Assembly: GCF_003269035.1 (NCBI RefSeq)
Contig: NZ_QLTK01000028.1
Location: forward strand, 33,905 to 97,904
Reading direction: 5' to 3'
DNA from: Paraburkholderia bryophila
Lineage (GTDB): Bacteria > Pseudomonadota > Gammaproteobacteria > Burkholderiales > Burkholderiaceae
Length of the DNA stretch: 64,000 nucleotides
Made by a program: the position numbers and the translations under genes. Of this stretch, positions 10,082 through 18,490 are shown piece after piece. Below the pieces are notes generated by a model. It was not told the origin of the DNA and did not search any database. It saw nothing but the letters and a program-made list of their open reading frames with translations. How positions within the stretch are numbered: the first letter of the stretch is position 1; each line of letters begins with the position of its first letter.

Positions 10082-10870
10082 CTAATCGGAGACGAACCCG
10101 GTCTCGTCGCCGACCATCTGTTTGAAAGCCTCCATGTCGATCTCCGCGAATTCATCGTCGAGAAGCTGGCCGTGTATTTCCGCCACCTGGCGTTCCGTCA
10201 GATGCAGGCTGCGCGCTATGTCATCCCGGCCGACCCCGGCCTGCAACAGACGGATCGCCTCTCCTCGAACGTCGGGCTCCGCCGCTGGCGCCGCACCGGC
10301 TCTCGACGCAAGACGTGCAAGCTCGACGCGAATCTGCTCGTCGACCGCTGCAACTCTTCTTTGCAGGTACGACGATGCCATTCGCCGCACGATTGCGTGC
10401 GGTAGTTGCAATTCGGCCGCAATCCGAGGGGCGTCCCAGCCTGCCTCCAATTGCCTGACGATGCGGGCGGCGACTCTCCTGGCGCGCGCCGAGGAGAGGG
10501 CGGCAGGCCGGCCGCCGCTTTGGTGGCCTTCCGCGCCGGTAGACGTGCCGGGTTGCGGAGAACCGGAGCGCTGGCGAGGCAGCGGGATCCATGACGCTGG
10601 ATCCGCCGGTTGATTGGGTTGCGTCAGCGCCGCGCGGAGCAACGGGCTGTTTAGCTCAGGCGGCTGGCGGGCCTGTTGCCGTTCGCCTCCCGCGGTCCCG
10701 AGCGCGCCGTGCACGCTCGCGCTCGCGTCGTCATGGCGCGCACCGCCCACGTCCGAGCCATCGAATATCGCCGGCGCCGAGCGTGGCCGTCCACCCTGCA
10801 CGTTGCCTTCGGCTGCGCCTGTCTGCAGCGGATCGTTCGGTCGAGTACTACCGGTTGGCTGGACGTTCAT
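10082..10870 (-). CDS. Hypothetical protein with disordered N-terminus and HTH-like C-terminus, 262 aa
   Basis: I do not recognise the family. Residues 1-115 are Pro, Gly, Ser and Gln rich and look disordered. Residues 120-165 (RIVRQLEAGWDAPRIAAELQ) and 205-235 (IRLLQAGVGRDDIARSLHLT) each look like a helix-turn-helix repeat. AGGGAG lies 8 bases upstream of the ATG. It sits at the edge of the type III secretion locus, divergent from the NopE-like gene. It could be a regulator or a secreted effector with an unstructured secretion leader; neither is shown. Confidence 0.55.
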   Translation of the reverse strand: MNVQPTGSTRPNDPLQTGAAEGNVQGGRPRSAPAIFDGSDVGGARHDDASASVHGALGTAGGERQQARQPPELNSPLLRAALTQPNQPADPASWIPLPRQRSGSPQPGTSTGAEGHQSGGRPAALSSARARRVAARIVRQLEAGWDAPRIAAELQLPHAIVRRMASSYLQRRVAAVDEQIRVELARLASRAGAAPAAEPDVRGEAIRLLQAGVGRDDIARSLHLTERQVAEIHGQLLDDEFAEIDMEAFKQMVGDETGFVSD

Positions 10871-11181
10871 CTCAGTGCTCCCTGTCTATTTAAGCGGTTG
10901 ACATCGGCTTCATCGAAACTCTCCCAGGTGGAGAGTCGCCGCTCCATTGCAACGGATCGACACACTCGCCAGGTCGTATTTATGAATGCCGCCCCTCTCT
11001 TTCAGTCAGCGATCCGAATCAATAACGACCGCGGATATTTCTCGCGCAGCGATATATAAGTACGCCCGAACGCCTCGGCAAACTCCCTACTATTTCCCAA
11101 GCGGCGCCACTCCAGCACGGTCGGCGACGCGGTTCCGGCTCGCAAACGCAAGCCGGTTTTTTTATGCTCAGGAATCACACT
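10871..11181. promoter_or_regulatory. Divergent promoter region between the 262-aa gene and the NopE-like gene
   Basis: This 311-base region serves two divergent genes. It contains a 7-bp dyad ACTCTCC/GGAGAGT (10918-10936) that could be an operator or hairpin, and near its right end an intrinsic terminator listed separately. I do not see a perfect PIP/hrpII box (TTCG-N16-TTCG). Confidence 0.45.
11135..11163 (+). terminator. Intrinsic terminator (possible attenuator) in the leader of the NopE-like gene
   Basis: Stem CCGGCT (11135-11140)/AGCCGG (11151-11156), extended by two GC pairs after one mismatch around an AAAC loop, runs straight into seven T residues (11157-11163). It ends 18 bases before the ATG at 11182 of a gene on the same strand, so it either ends an upstream short RNA or attenuates the effector gene. 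Confidence 0.65.
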
Positions 11182-12075
11182 ATGCAAACAACGATGCAAG
11201 CGCAGCTTCATTTCAACCCGATTCAGACGCGCACCAACACGCCGTACGGCGACGCGTGGTCGCAGCCTTCGCGAACCTCGCCGTTCGATAGCGGGCGCGC
11301 TCAGTCGTCCCCCATGTCGAACATGGCGAACGGTTTCTCGAAGACCTCGTACGCGGTGCACGGCCAGACCACGGTGAATGGCCAGACTTCGTCCTATTTC
11401 ACGAAGACAACCACGATCAGTCGCGGACCGATCGGCCAACCGTCGCCGGCAGGCTGCGGCCGCAATGCGCCTCAGGGCGGCCACGACCGCTATGGCGACT
11501 ACTCGCGCGGCGGCAACGGCACGTCGCGAGGTTCGTCCTGCGGCTGCAACGAGCGCAGCAGAACCGATCAGACGCAATGGACCAACACGCCGGTCGCCAA
11601 CAACAAGACCAGCATCGATCTGGGCGACTACAAGCTCGACTTCAGCAAGGCCAATTCGTCGATGCTCCTGACCAACAAAAAGACCGGCGATACGACGAAC
11701 ATCTACGGTGACCCGCATATCGAACAGCATGCCAACAGCGCCAACAAAACCTCGGCGATGTTCAACGGCCCGATGACGTTCATGTTGCCGGACAACACCA
11801 AGATCAGCGTGGGCACCCAGGCGGCCAAAAACAATCCGTCGGTCACGTTCGCGGATCAGGTCACGATCACCAAGGGTAATCAGGCCTATCAGGTCTCGGG
11901 CCTGAGCCAGCAGGATTCGAAGGCGCTGAGCGTGCAGAAGAGCAACAACGGCCGCGCGCTCGACGCCGCCACGCCGGACGGCTACACCATCGTGGCGGCA
12001 CGCAACGGCAGCGGCTTCATCGATCCGACCACCGGCAAGCAACCGAGCGCCGACGACTTCAGGAAAGCCGCCTAA
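11182..12075 (+). CDS. NopE-like DUF1521 protein, candidate type III effector with autocleavage motif, 297 aa
   Basis: The C-terminal domain (about residues 145-285) resembles the DUF1521 or metal-ion-inducible autocleavage (MIIA) domain of the Bradyrhizobium effector NopE1, which cuts itself between Asp and Pro when calcium is bound. The NIYGDPHIEQ stretch carries the expected GD/PH site. The N-terminus (residues 1-140) is Ser, Thr, Asn and Gly rich with no Sec signal, as in type III substrates, and has a short Cys pair (CGCN). ATG 11182 is preferred: AGGA lies 8 bases upstream. It lies beside the type III operon. Secretion is inferred, not shown. Confidence 0.75.
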   Translation: MQTTMQAQLHFNPIQTRTNTPYGDAWSQPSRTSPFDSGRAQSSPMSNMANGFSKTSYAVHGQTTVNGQTSSYFTKTTTISRGPIGQPSPAGCGRNAPQGGHDRYGDYSRGGNGTSRGSSCGCNERSRTDQTQWTNTPVANNKTSIDLGDYKLDFSKANSSMLLTNKKTGDTTNIYGDPHIEQHANSANKTSAMFNGPMTFMLPDNTKISVGTQAAKNNPSVTFADQVTITKGNQAYQVSGLSQQDSKALSVQKSNNGRALDAATPDGYTIVAARNGSGFIDPTTGKQPSADDFRKAA

Positions 12076-12221
12076 GCCAACCGCACGCAACGGGGCCGAC
12101 AGGCGCAAGGTGTCGTCCTCGATGGACGCCGCGATCACGTCGACCACGGGTTCGCGGCGTCCGGCGATTTGCCGCGGCCGGCTGCCGGTAAAGCGCCTGC
12201 CGTACCGGCTGTCCGTGCTGC

Positions 12222-12650
12222 TTAAGTGCCGTCTCCGTCACCCACCGCGAGGCGCGCGCCGATCACCCGCAAACGCTCCCTGGCATCGTCATGCCGGCCT
12301 CGCTCCACCTGCCATGCTCTCAACGCGTGCGCCGCTTCATCGCGCGCCGCCGCGTGCGCGTCGCGCGCCTCGCTCCATTGCCGCTGCAATGCGGGCCTGC
12401 GCGCATCGTGCGCGCGCAGCGTCGCATGCCACTGCGCGCCAACGCGCTCGTCACGCCGGCACGATGCCAGCACCCGTTGCCGCTGCTCCGCATGCCGCTC
12501 CAGCGCGGCCAGCTGCGCGGCGACCGCCTCCGCCGCGTGCCGTTCCTGGCGCCGGGCGTCGGCCAGCGCACGCAACCTGCGCCGCACCCGCAAGCCGCGC
12601 ACCCTGACCAGAAGCCGCCAGAGCGCCGCTTCCCGCACCGCGTCGCGCAT
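12222..12650 (-). CDS. sctO: HrpB7/SctO-like type III secretion stalk protein, 142 aa
   Basis: An almost wholly helical, Arg- and Ala-rich coiled coil directly downstream of the ATPase gene, the usual place and shape of SctO (YscO, HrpB7), the central stalk that joins the ATPase ring to the export gate. Its ATG shares a base with the sctN stop. Sequence identity in this family is low, so the call rests on position, length and coiled-coil character. It is the last gene of the operon. Confidence 0.65.
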   Translation of the reverse strand: MRDAVREAALWRLLVRVRGLRVRRRLRALADARRQERHAAEAVAAQLAALERHAEQRQRVLASCRRDERVGAQWHATLRAHDARRPALQRQWSEARDAHAAARDEAAHALRAWQVERGRHDDARERLRVIGARLAVGDGDGT

Positions 12651-14014
12651 TACGCCGCCCGCCCGCCGGCGCGCAACGCATGCAGCAACGCACGCGTCTC
12701 GTCCCATTCACTGCTGCGGTCGTACGGCTGACGCAAAAATTGCTGGATCGCCGGACGCCGCTCGATGGCGAGGTCCGTATCGGCGTCATGCCCGCGCTCG
12801 TATTCGCCGATCTGCAACAACATCTCGATCTCTTCATAACGCGCGAGCCAGTCGCGCACCCCGTTGGCGTCGGCGAGTTGCGCCTTGTCGGCCACGCGAT
12901 TCATCAAACGGCTGCGGCTGCGCAAGATATCGATGGCCGGATAGTGGCCGGACGCCCCCAATTTCGACGACAACTGGATATGGCCGTCCAGCAGCGAGCG
13001 TGCTTCTTCCGCGACCGGATCCGACAGATCGGCCTCATCGGCGAGCACGGTGTAGAAACCGGTGATGCTGCCTTGCGCGGTCACGCCGGCGGTTTCGATC
13101 AGTTTCGGCAAACGCGCGAACACGCTCGGCGGAAAGCCGCCCCGCAGCGGCGGTTCGCCGACCGCGAGACCCAGTTCCCGCAACGCGCGCGCGTAGCGCG
13201 TCAGCGAGTCGAATAACAGCAGCACGTTGCGACCGCTCGCGCGCAAGCCGACCGCGACCTGCGACGCGAGCTCCGCCGCCTTGATCCGCTCCGCTGCGGG
13301 ACGGTCGGACGTCGCCGCGATCACGACCGTCGACGCGCGCCGGCGGTCGAGGTGATCGTGAATGAACTCGCCCACCTCGCGGCCCCGCTCGCCGATCAAC
13401 GCGACCACGATCGCATCGGTCGATGCGCCGTTCGCAATCATCCCCATGATCGTGCTCTTGCCGCCCCCGGCCGGTGCGAAGATGCCCGTGCGCTGACCGA
13501 GGCCGCAGGTCAACAGGCCGTCGATCGCGCGCACGCCGGTGGCAAACGGCGTCGTGATGACCGGACGCTCCAGCGGATTGAGCGTGACCTCGCCGCCAGC
13601 CGACTCGGCCGAACCCGGCGCACCCCGCGCACCCCGTACGAGGTCCCGCTGCGGCGGCAACGGTCCGCCGTCGAGCGGATTGCCGAGACCATCCACCACG
13701 CGCCCGAGCAGACCCACCGCGTCGACGCTGTCCCACACCGCCCCGCAACCCTGCACTTCGGTGATATCCGACAGCCCGGCGAGTCCCGCCAGCGGCATCA
13801 CCAGGGCGCCGTCGTGCGCGAAACCGACGACTTCGCCGTACTGCGCCTCGAGCGTATCCGGTCGCACCAGCCGGACCTTCTCGCCGATCCGCAACGACAC
13901 GCCCACCACCCGCGCGATCACGCCGCGCGCTTCGACCACCCGGCCGCGCAACTCGGGCGCGGACGCAAACGTGGACCAGCCCTGTTCCGACCACTTCAGC
14001 GCGCGCTCCGTCAT
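12650..14014 (-). CDS. sctN: Type III secretion ATPase SctN (HrcN), 454 aa
   Basis: Hexameric ATPase that unloads chaperones and unfolds substrates at the base of the injectisome. Walker A APAGGGKSTIMG (about residues 170-181), a Walker B region around NVLLLFDSLTRYARA, and the ERGREVGEF signature identify it as a flagellar/type III ATPase. Length is normal. It overlaps sctV by 4 bases and sctO by 1, so translation is coupled. Confidence 0.96.
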   Translation of the reverse strand: MTERALKWSEQGWSTFASAPELRGRVVEARGVIARVVGVSLRIGEKVRLVRPDTLEAQYGEVVGFAHDGALVMPLAGLAGLSDITEVQGCGAVWDSVDAVGLLGRVVDGLGNPLDGGPLPPQRDLVRGARGAPGSAESAGGEVTLNPLERPVITTPFATGVRAIDGLLTCGLGQRTGIFAPAGGGKSTIMGMIANGASTDAIVVALIGERGREVGEFIHDHLDRRRASTVVIAATSDRPAAERIKAAELASQVAVGLRASGRNVLLLFDSLTRYARALRELGLAVGEPPLRGGFPPSVFARLPKLIETAGVTAQGSITGFYTVLADEADLSDPVAEEARSLLDGHIQLSSKLGASGHYPAIDILRSRSRLMNRVADKAQLADANGVRDWLARYEEIEMLLQIGEYERGHDADTDLAIERRPAIQQFLRQPYDRSSEWDETRALLHALRAGGRAA

Positions 14015-16089
14015 GGCGCGCCCAGCGTCGCGATGGTCTGGATCCGGTAAATGTCGAACGGAATCTCCTCGATCGCCAGCACGTCGATGCGCCAGCCGAA
14101 GTCTCGCAACAGCTGCGCGAGATGCGGGCGCAGCACCGCATTCGTGACGATCAGCCCGATCCCGGACAGGTCCGCGCCCAACACCTGCTGCGCGCGTTGC
14201 ATCTCTTCCGCAGGCAGTACGCAGAGCGGTTCGCCGTCGGGCCCGCTACGGATCTGCGCTTCGAGACTGGCCTCCCAGCCGGGCTCCAGCACCGCCGCGA
14301 AGATCGTCCACGATTCGAGGTCGGCGAAATTGCGCGCAATCTGCCGCCCCAACTGGATGCGCGCCTCGCGCACCATCCGGTCGAGCGTGCGTTCCCCCGC
14401 CGGCACGCGCACCACCGCTTCCAGAATCGCCCGCAGATTGCGAATCGGCACACGCTGCTGCAGCAGTTGCCGCAGCACGCCGGCCAGTTGCACCGTGCTG
14501 GTGGCCTGGCCCGCCTGCGCCACCAGCTCGCGGAATTCGATGCCGAGTTGATCGAGCAGAAAGCGGGTTTCCTGAATACCGAGGAAATCGGCCGCCGATC
14601 GCTCGCACACCTCGCCGAGATGCTCGCAGAGCGCTTCGTCGACGCTCGCTTTACGGATCGCCGGATCATCGACCGAGGCCGCCTGCGCGCTCGGCACCCA
14701 CACCGATTTCTCGGCGCGCGGCCGGTAGCCTTCCGTGCCTTCGAACGACATGCGGCTTTCATCGCCGCTCAATAGCGTGTGCGCGGCGACCAGCGTGCCG
14801 CTCGCGAACGGCACGTCCTCGACATCGACGATGTAGCGCTCCGGCGCAAGCCGCGCATCGCGCAGCAGCGCGAGACCCGGGAACGGCACGCCCAGTTCGA
14901 CCATCAGGTGCCGCCGCAACTGCCCGAGCTGCCGGTTCAGCGCTTCGGGCCGCAAGGCGTCGAATGCCTGCTGGCCGAGCCGTAAGCGCAAGGTCGCGCT
15001 CGTGCCCAGTTCGACGTCGTCGAGAATGCGCGGCACGTAGTTGCCACCGTCGCGAGTCATGCCCGGCATCAGCGCGCGTTGCGAATTGGTCGCGGCCGCG
15101 GCGTTGCGCATCAACGTGATGGCCAGCACCACCAGCAGTCCGCCCGCCAGCAGAAACTGCAGATGCGGGAAACCCGGAATCGCGGCCAACGCGCAACAGG
15201 CCGCGCCGGCCATGCCGATTGCTTTCGGATGCACCGTCAGTTGCCGGTAGATATCGCCGCCAAGATGGGCGTCCGCACTGTCGGCCGAGGCCACGCGCGT
15301 GACCAGAATGCCCGCCGACACCGACACGATCAACGACGGAATCTGCGCCACCAGGCCATCGCCGACCGTGAGAATGGTGTAGGTATGCAGCGCGTCGGCG
15401 AACGACATGCCACGCTGCGCGATGCCGATCGCGAGGCCGCCGACAATGTTCACCAGCGCGACGACCAGCCCCGCCACCGCGTCGCCCTTGACGAACTTCA
15501 TCGCGCCGTCGAGCGAGCCGTAGAAGTACGTTTCGCGCTGCAGCTCCGCGCGCGCCCGGCTCGCCTGCGCGGGCGAGATCACGTTGGAGCGCAGATCGGC
15601 GTCGATACTCATCTGCCGGCCGGGAATACCGTCGAGCGTGAAGCGCGCGCCGACCTCGGCGACCCGGTCCGCGCCTTTCGCGACCACGATGAACTGGATC
15701 GCCGCGAGCACGATGAACACCACCAGCCCAACGGCCACGTTGCCACCCACCACCAGCTCGCCGAACGCGCCGATGATCTGGCCGGCATGCGCATGCAGCA
15801 AAATCATCTTGGTCGACGCAATCGCCAGCGCAAGCCGCAGCAGCGTGGTAATCAGCAGCAGCGACGGAAAACTCGCGAGGTCCGCGGCTTTCGACACATA
15901 CAGCGTGGTGCTCAGCATCGTCAGGCTGGAGGCGAAACTCAGGCAGATGAACAGATCGAGCACGAACGGCGGCACCGGCACGATCAGCAATGCGAGCACG
16001 GCCAACAGACCGATGGCGACGGCAAGATCGGCGTGCCGCGCGAAGAACGCCGACAGATCGTAGCGGCTGAGGATGGAACGGTTCGGCAT
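14011..16089 (-). CDS. sctV: Type III secretion export gate SctV (HrcV), 692 aa
   Basis: Major export-gate protein: eight N-terminal membrane helices (to about residue 330) and a large cytoplasmic domain forming a nonameric ring. The family segment RFTLDGIPGRQMSIDADL with the conserved FHIPEP-region charged residues is present, and the length is normal, so this gene looks intact. The ATG at 16089 lies one base after the sctU stop. The longer frame up to 16329 is the shadow of sctU. Confidence 0.95.
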   Translation of the reverse strand: MPNRSILSRYDLSAFFARHADLAVAIGLLAVLALLIVPVPPFVLDLFICLSFASSLTMLSTTLYVSKAADLASFPSLLLITTLLRLALAIASTKMILLHAHAGQIIGAFGELVVGGNVAVGLVVFIVLAAIQFIVVAKGADRVAEVGARFTLDGIPGRQMSIDADLRSNVISPAQASRARAELQRETYFYGSLDGAMKFVKGDAVAGLVVALVNIVGGLAIGIAQRGMSFADALHTYTILTVGDGLVAQIPSLIVSVSAGILVTRVASADSADAHLGGDIYRQLTVHPKAIGMAGAACCALAAIPGFPHLQFLLAGGLLVVLAITLMRNAAAATNSQRALMPGMTRDGGNYVPRILDDVELGTSATLRLRLGQQAFDALRPEALNRQLGQLRRHLMVELGVPFPGLALLRDARLAPERYIVDVEDVPFASGTLVAAHTLLSGDESRMSFEGTEGYRPRAEKSVWVPSAQAASVDDPAIRKASVDEALCEHLGEVCERSAADFLGIQETRFLLDQLGIEFRELVAQAGQATSTVQLAGVLRQLLQQRVPIRNLRAILEAVVRVPAGERTLDRMVREARIQLGRQIARNFADLESWTIFAAVLEPGWEASLEAQIRSGPDGEPLCVLPAEEMQRAQQVLGADLSGIGLIVTNAVLRPHLAQLLRDFGWRIDVLAIEEIPFDIYRIQTIATLGAP

Positions 16090-16090
16090 G

Positions 16091-16831
16091 TTATTGATTG
16101 AGCTCCCGGTGTAGCTGACGGCGACGGCCCTTGACGTGCGGATCGCCTTCGTCGTCGCGGAATTCGCGTTTGATTTCGTTCTTGTCCATGCGCATATTGC
16201 GCAGCCACAAAAAACGCTGGATGAAATAGTCGGCGAGGGCCGGTGCGATCTGCGACGCGGCCATCCATGCGAGCAGATGCGAGTGCGACGTCGCCGTGAA
16301 TCCGAGCAACGCCGGCAAGGCGAACCCATAAATCGGCGCGAGTTGCCGCAACCACGCGACCAGCGCCTGCCCGAACAGAAACAGCAGGACCGTGAATTGC
16401 AGCAGCGTGAGCGCCGTGTCCCACACGAGGCGCAGGCTGAACATCTGCTTGAGGCCGTTGAGCGGATTCAGCCGCTTCAGATCGGGCTTCACGCGCTTCA
16501 TGGCGATAAGCCCACGGGTCTGGATCAGTTCCGGCACCACGGCGGCCAGCACGCCGACGCCGAGCGTGCTCAGCACCTGCGGCAGGAACGCGGTCAACAG
16601 CGCGAGGGTTCGGGCGAACCGGTCGTCGAACGGCAGGCTTGCGTCGAGCGTCGTTATCGCCGCGATCAGCTGCGTGCCCCGCGCGTAGAGATGCGGGGCT
16701 TCGATGAACAGATACAGCCACCAGCACAGGCCGCTGAACGCGATGCTCAGATGCGTGCTCTTCGCGGTCTCGCCGTCGTCACGCGCGCGGCGCAGCCGTT
16801 TGGCGGTCGGCGCTTCGCTCTTGTCGCTCAT
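16091..16831 (-). CDS. sctU: Type III secretion switch protein SctU (HrcU), short form lacking the NPTH domain, 246 aa
   Basis: Starts MSDKSEAPTAKRLRRARDDG, the standard SctU opening, then four membrane helices and the cytoplasmic linker (NEIKREFRDDEGDPHVKGRR). Typical SctU is about 350 residues: after this linker comes a C-terminal domain that cuts itself at NPTH and controls the switch between early and late substrates. Here the frame stops at ...HRELNQ, and sctV starts one base later, so no room remains for that domain in any frame. The gene otherwise has normal overlaps (4 bases with sctT). The loss looks clean rather than a frameshift. Confidence 0.88.
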   Translation of the reverse strand: MSDKSEAPTAKRLRRARDDGETAKSTHLSIAFSGLCWWLYLFIEAPHLYARGTQLIAAITTLDASLPFDDRFARTLALLTAFLPQVLSTLGVGVLAAVVPELIQTRGLIAMKRVKPDLKRLNPLNGLKQMFSLRLVWDTALTLLQFTVLLFLFGQALVAWLRQLAPIYGFALPALLGFTATSHSHLLAWMAASQIAPALADYFIQRFLWLRNMRMDKNEIKREFRDDEGDPHVKGRRRQLHRELNQ

Positions 16832-17577
16832 GGCACATACCGCCAATGAATCAGATGCGTGAACACGATCTGCAACTGCGCGAACAGCGCGGGCACGCTG
16901 AGCATCGCGGCGAACGAGAGGATCATGGCCTTGACGGTGCGCGCGGTCGCGAACGGATTGAGCCGTTTGGCGTGGCGCGTCATCAGGCCGAACGCGACGT
17001 CGATCAGCAGCACGAGACCGAGCAACGGACTCGCGAGCCGCAAACCTTCGGCGAACGAGCCGGCTAATGAAGCCGTCGTGTCGCGCAGCGCGACCTGGCG
17101 GAACATCTCGACCAGGTCGACGCGCCAGCGGCCCGGCGGCCACAGCACCCAGGCGTCGGTGAAGAAGCCGAACAGCAGCGGCAGGCCGGGGCCCGTGAAC
17201 ATGGCCAGCGCGGCGAATTGCGAGAACAGCGTTTCGAATAGCGCCGCCTCCTGCTGAAAGTGCGGATCGTAGATGGCCGCGCTCGAATAGCCGCCCTGCT
17301 GATCGAGCACCGCGCCGGCCGCGGCCGCCGCATGAAAGATCGTGCCGAGCAACAGGCCGAGCACCGCACCGGTCGCCGCTTCGACACACAAGGCCGGCCA
17401 TGGCTCGGCCGGCCAGCCGACCTGCTGCGGCAGCATCGCCAACGCGAGCAGCATCGGCACGCGCAGCCGAACGCCCAGCGAGCCGCTCTGCCCGAACGGA
17501 ATCAGGAACAGCGCGACGGCGGGCCGGATCGTGCAGAACGCGTAACCCGCGAAATAGCTCATGTAGTCCGGGTTCAA
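16828..17577 (-). CDS. sctT: Type III secretion export gate SctT (HrcT), 249 aa
   Basis: Polytopic inner-membrane protein of the SctRST export gate. Hydrophobic helices alternate with the family-typical DQQGGYSSAAIYDPHFQQE region. I choose the TTG at 17577, because it makes the same 4-base stop-start overlap (TTGA) with sctS that other genes in this operon show; ATG 17562 (MSYFAGYAF) is the alternative. Overlaps sctU by 4 bases. Confidence 0.92.
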   Translation of the reverse strand: MNPDYMSYFAGYAFCTIRPAVALFLIPFGQSGSLGVRLRVPMLLALAMLPQQVGWPAEPWPALCVEAATGAVLGLLLGTIFHAAAAAGAVLDQQGGYSSAAIYDPHFQQEAALFETLFSQFAALAMFTGPGLPLLFGFFTDAWVLWPPGRWRVDLVEMFRQVALRDTTASLAGSFAEGLRLASPLLGLVLLIDVAFGLMTRHAKRLNPFATARTVKAMILSFAAMLSVPALFAQLQIVFTHLIHWRYVP

Positions 17578-17849
17578 TGCAGACGCCCCGCCGCGATGAA
17601 GGTGAATACATGCGCGAAAAAACGCGCCATTTCGCGGCTGGCCCACGGCGTGGTCATGATCAGCACCACGCCGACGCAGATGATCTTCGCGCCGTAAGGC
17701 AGGCTCTGATCCTGGATCTGCGTGACCGACTGCAACAGCCCGATCAACAGACCGACGATGGTCGCCACCGCGAGCGCGGGCAGCGACAGCCAGAACACCA
17801 GCATCAGCGCGTCGCTGGACAACGTGGCGAGAGACGGAAGCCCGTTCAT
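17574..17849 (-). CDS. sctS: Type III secretion export gate SctS (HrcS), 91 aa
   Basis: Small two-helix export gate protein. Residues about 14-40 (LMLVFWLSLPALAVATIVGL) and 58-78 are the membrane hairpins, separated by the family motif QSVTQIQDQSLPYGAK. Length and sequence are typical. Overlaps sctR by 4 bases. Confidence 0.95.
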   Translation of the reverse strand: MNGLPSLATLSSDALMLVFWLSLPALAVATIVGLLIGLLQSVTQIQDQSLPYGAKIICVGVVLIMTTPWASREMARFFAHVFTFIAAGRLH

Positions 17850-18490
17850 TTGACGTAACCCACGATCAACGCATGCATCAGCTTCGAGATACCGGACACC
17901 GACACGAAGATGAACAGCTTCAACGGAATCGACACCGTGCTCGGCGACAGCATCACCATGCCCATCGCGGTGAGCACGTTGGCGACCACCAGATCGACCA
18001 CCAGAAAAGCGATATAGAGCAGAAAGCCCGCCTCGAAGCCGCTCGATATTTCGCCGATCAGGAAGGCCGGAATCAGCAGGCTGAGATCGGTCTCGCGGGC
18101 GTCGCGCGCCGGGTCGATACGCTTCACCGCGCTCACCAGAAACTTGCGTTCGTCGGGCCGCGAATGCGCGAACATGAATTCGCCGAGCGGACCGCGCACC
18201 GCCTCGAACAACTCGGCGGGACGCGGCAACTGGAACTCGCCGCTGTCCGCGCCCGGCAGCGCGGCCTCGATCTTCGACAGGGTCGGCGACATCACGACCA
18301 GCGTCGCCGCGAGCGCGATGCCCGAAATCGCCATGTTGCTCGGCGCCTGCTGCACACCGAGCGCGGAGCGCAGCAATGTCAGCACGATGCTGAACTTCGT
18401 GAACGAGGTCGTCATCACGACCGCCAGCGGCAGCAGACCCAGCATGAAAAACATGCCGATGGTCTGCAACTGGTCGAATTGAGCGGTCAT
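17846..18490 (-). CDS. sctR: Type III secretion export gate SctR (HrcR), 214 aa
   Basis: Core export gate protein of the SctR5-S4-T1 pore. It has membrane segments at the N-terminus and C-terminus, the family SFTKFSIVLTLLRSALG motif, and the LLIPAFLIGEI and GMVMLSPSTVSIPLKLFIFV regions. The ATG at 18490 overlaps sctQ by 4 bases. The open frame upstream to 18586 is not used. Confidence 0.96.
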   Translation of the reverse strand: MTAQFDQLQTIGMFFMLGLLPLAVVMTTSFTKFSIVLTLLRSALGVQQAPSNMAISGIALAATLVVMSPTLSKIEAALPGADSGEFQLPRPAELFEAVRGPLGEFMFAHSRPDERKFLVSAVKRIDPARDARETDLSLLIPAFLIGEISSGFEAGFLLYIAFLVVDLVVANVLTAMGMVMLSPSTVSIPLKLFIFVSVSGISKLMHALIVGYVK

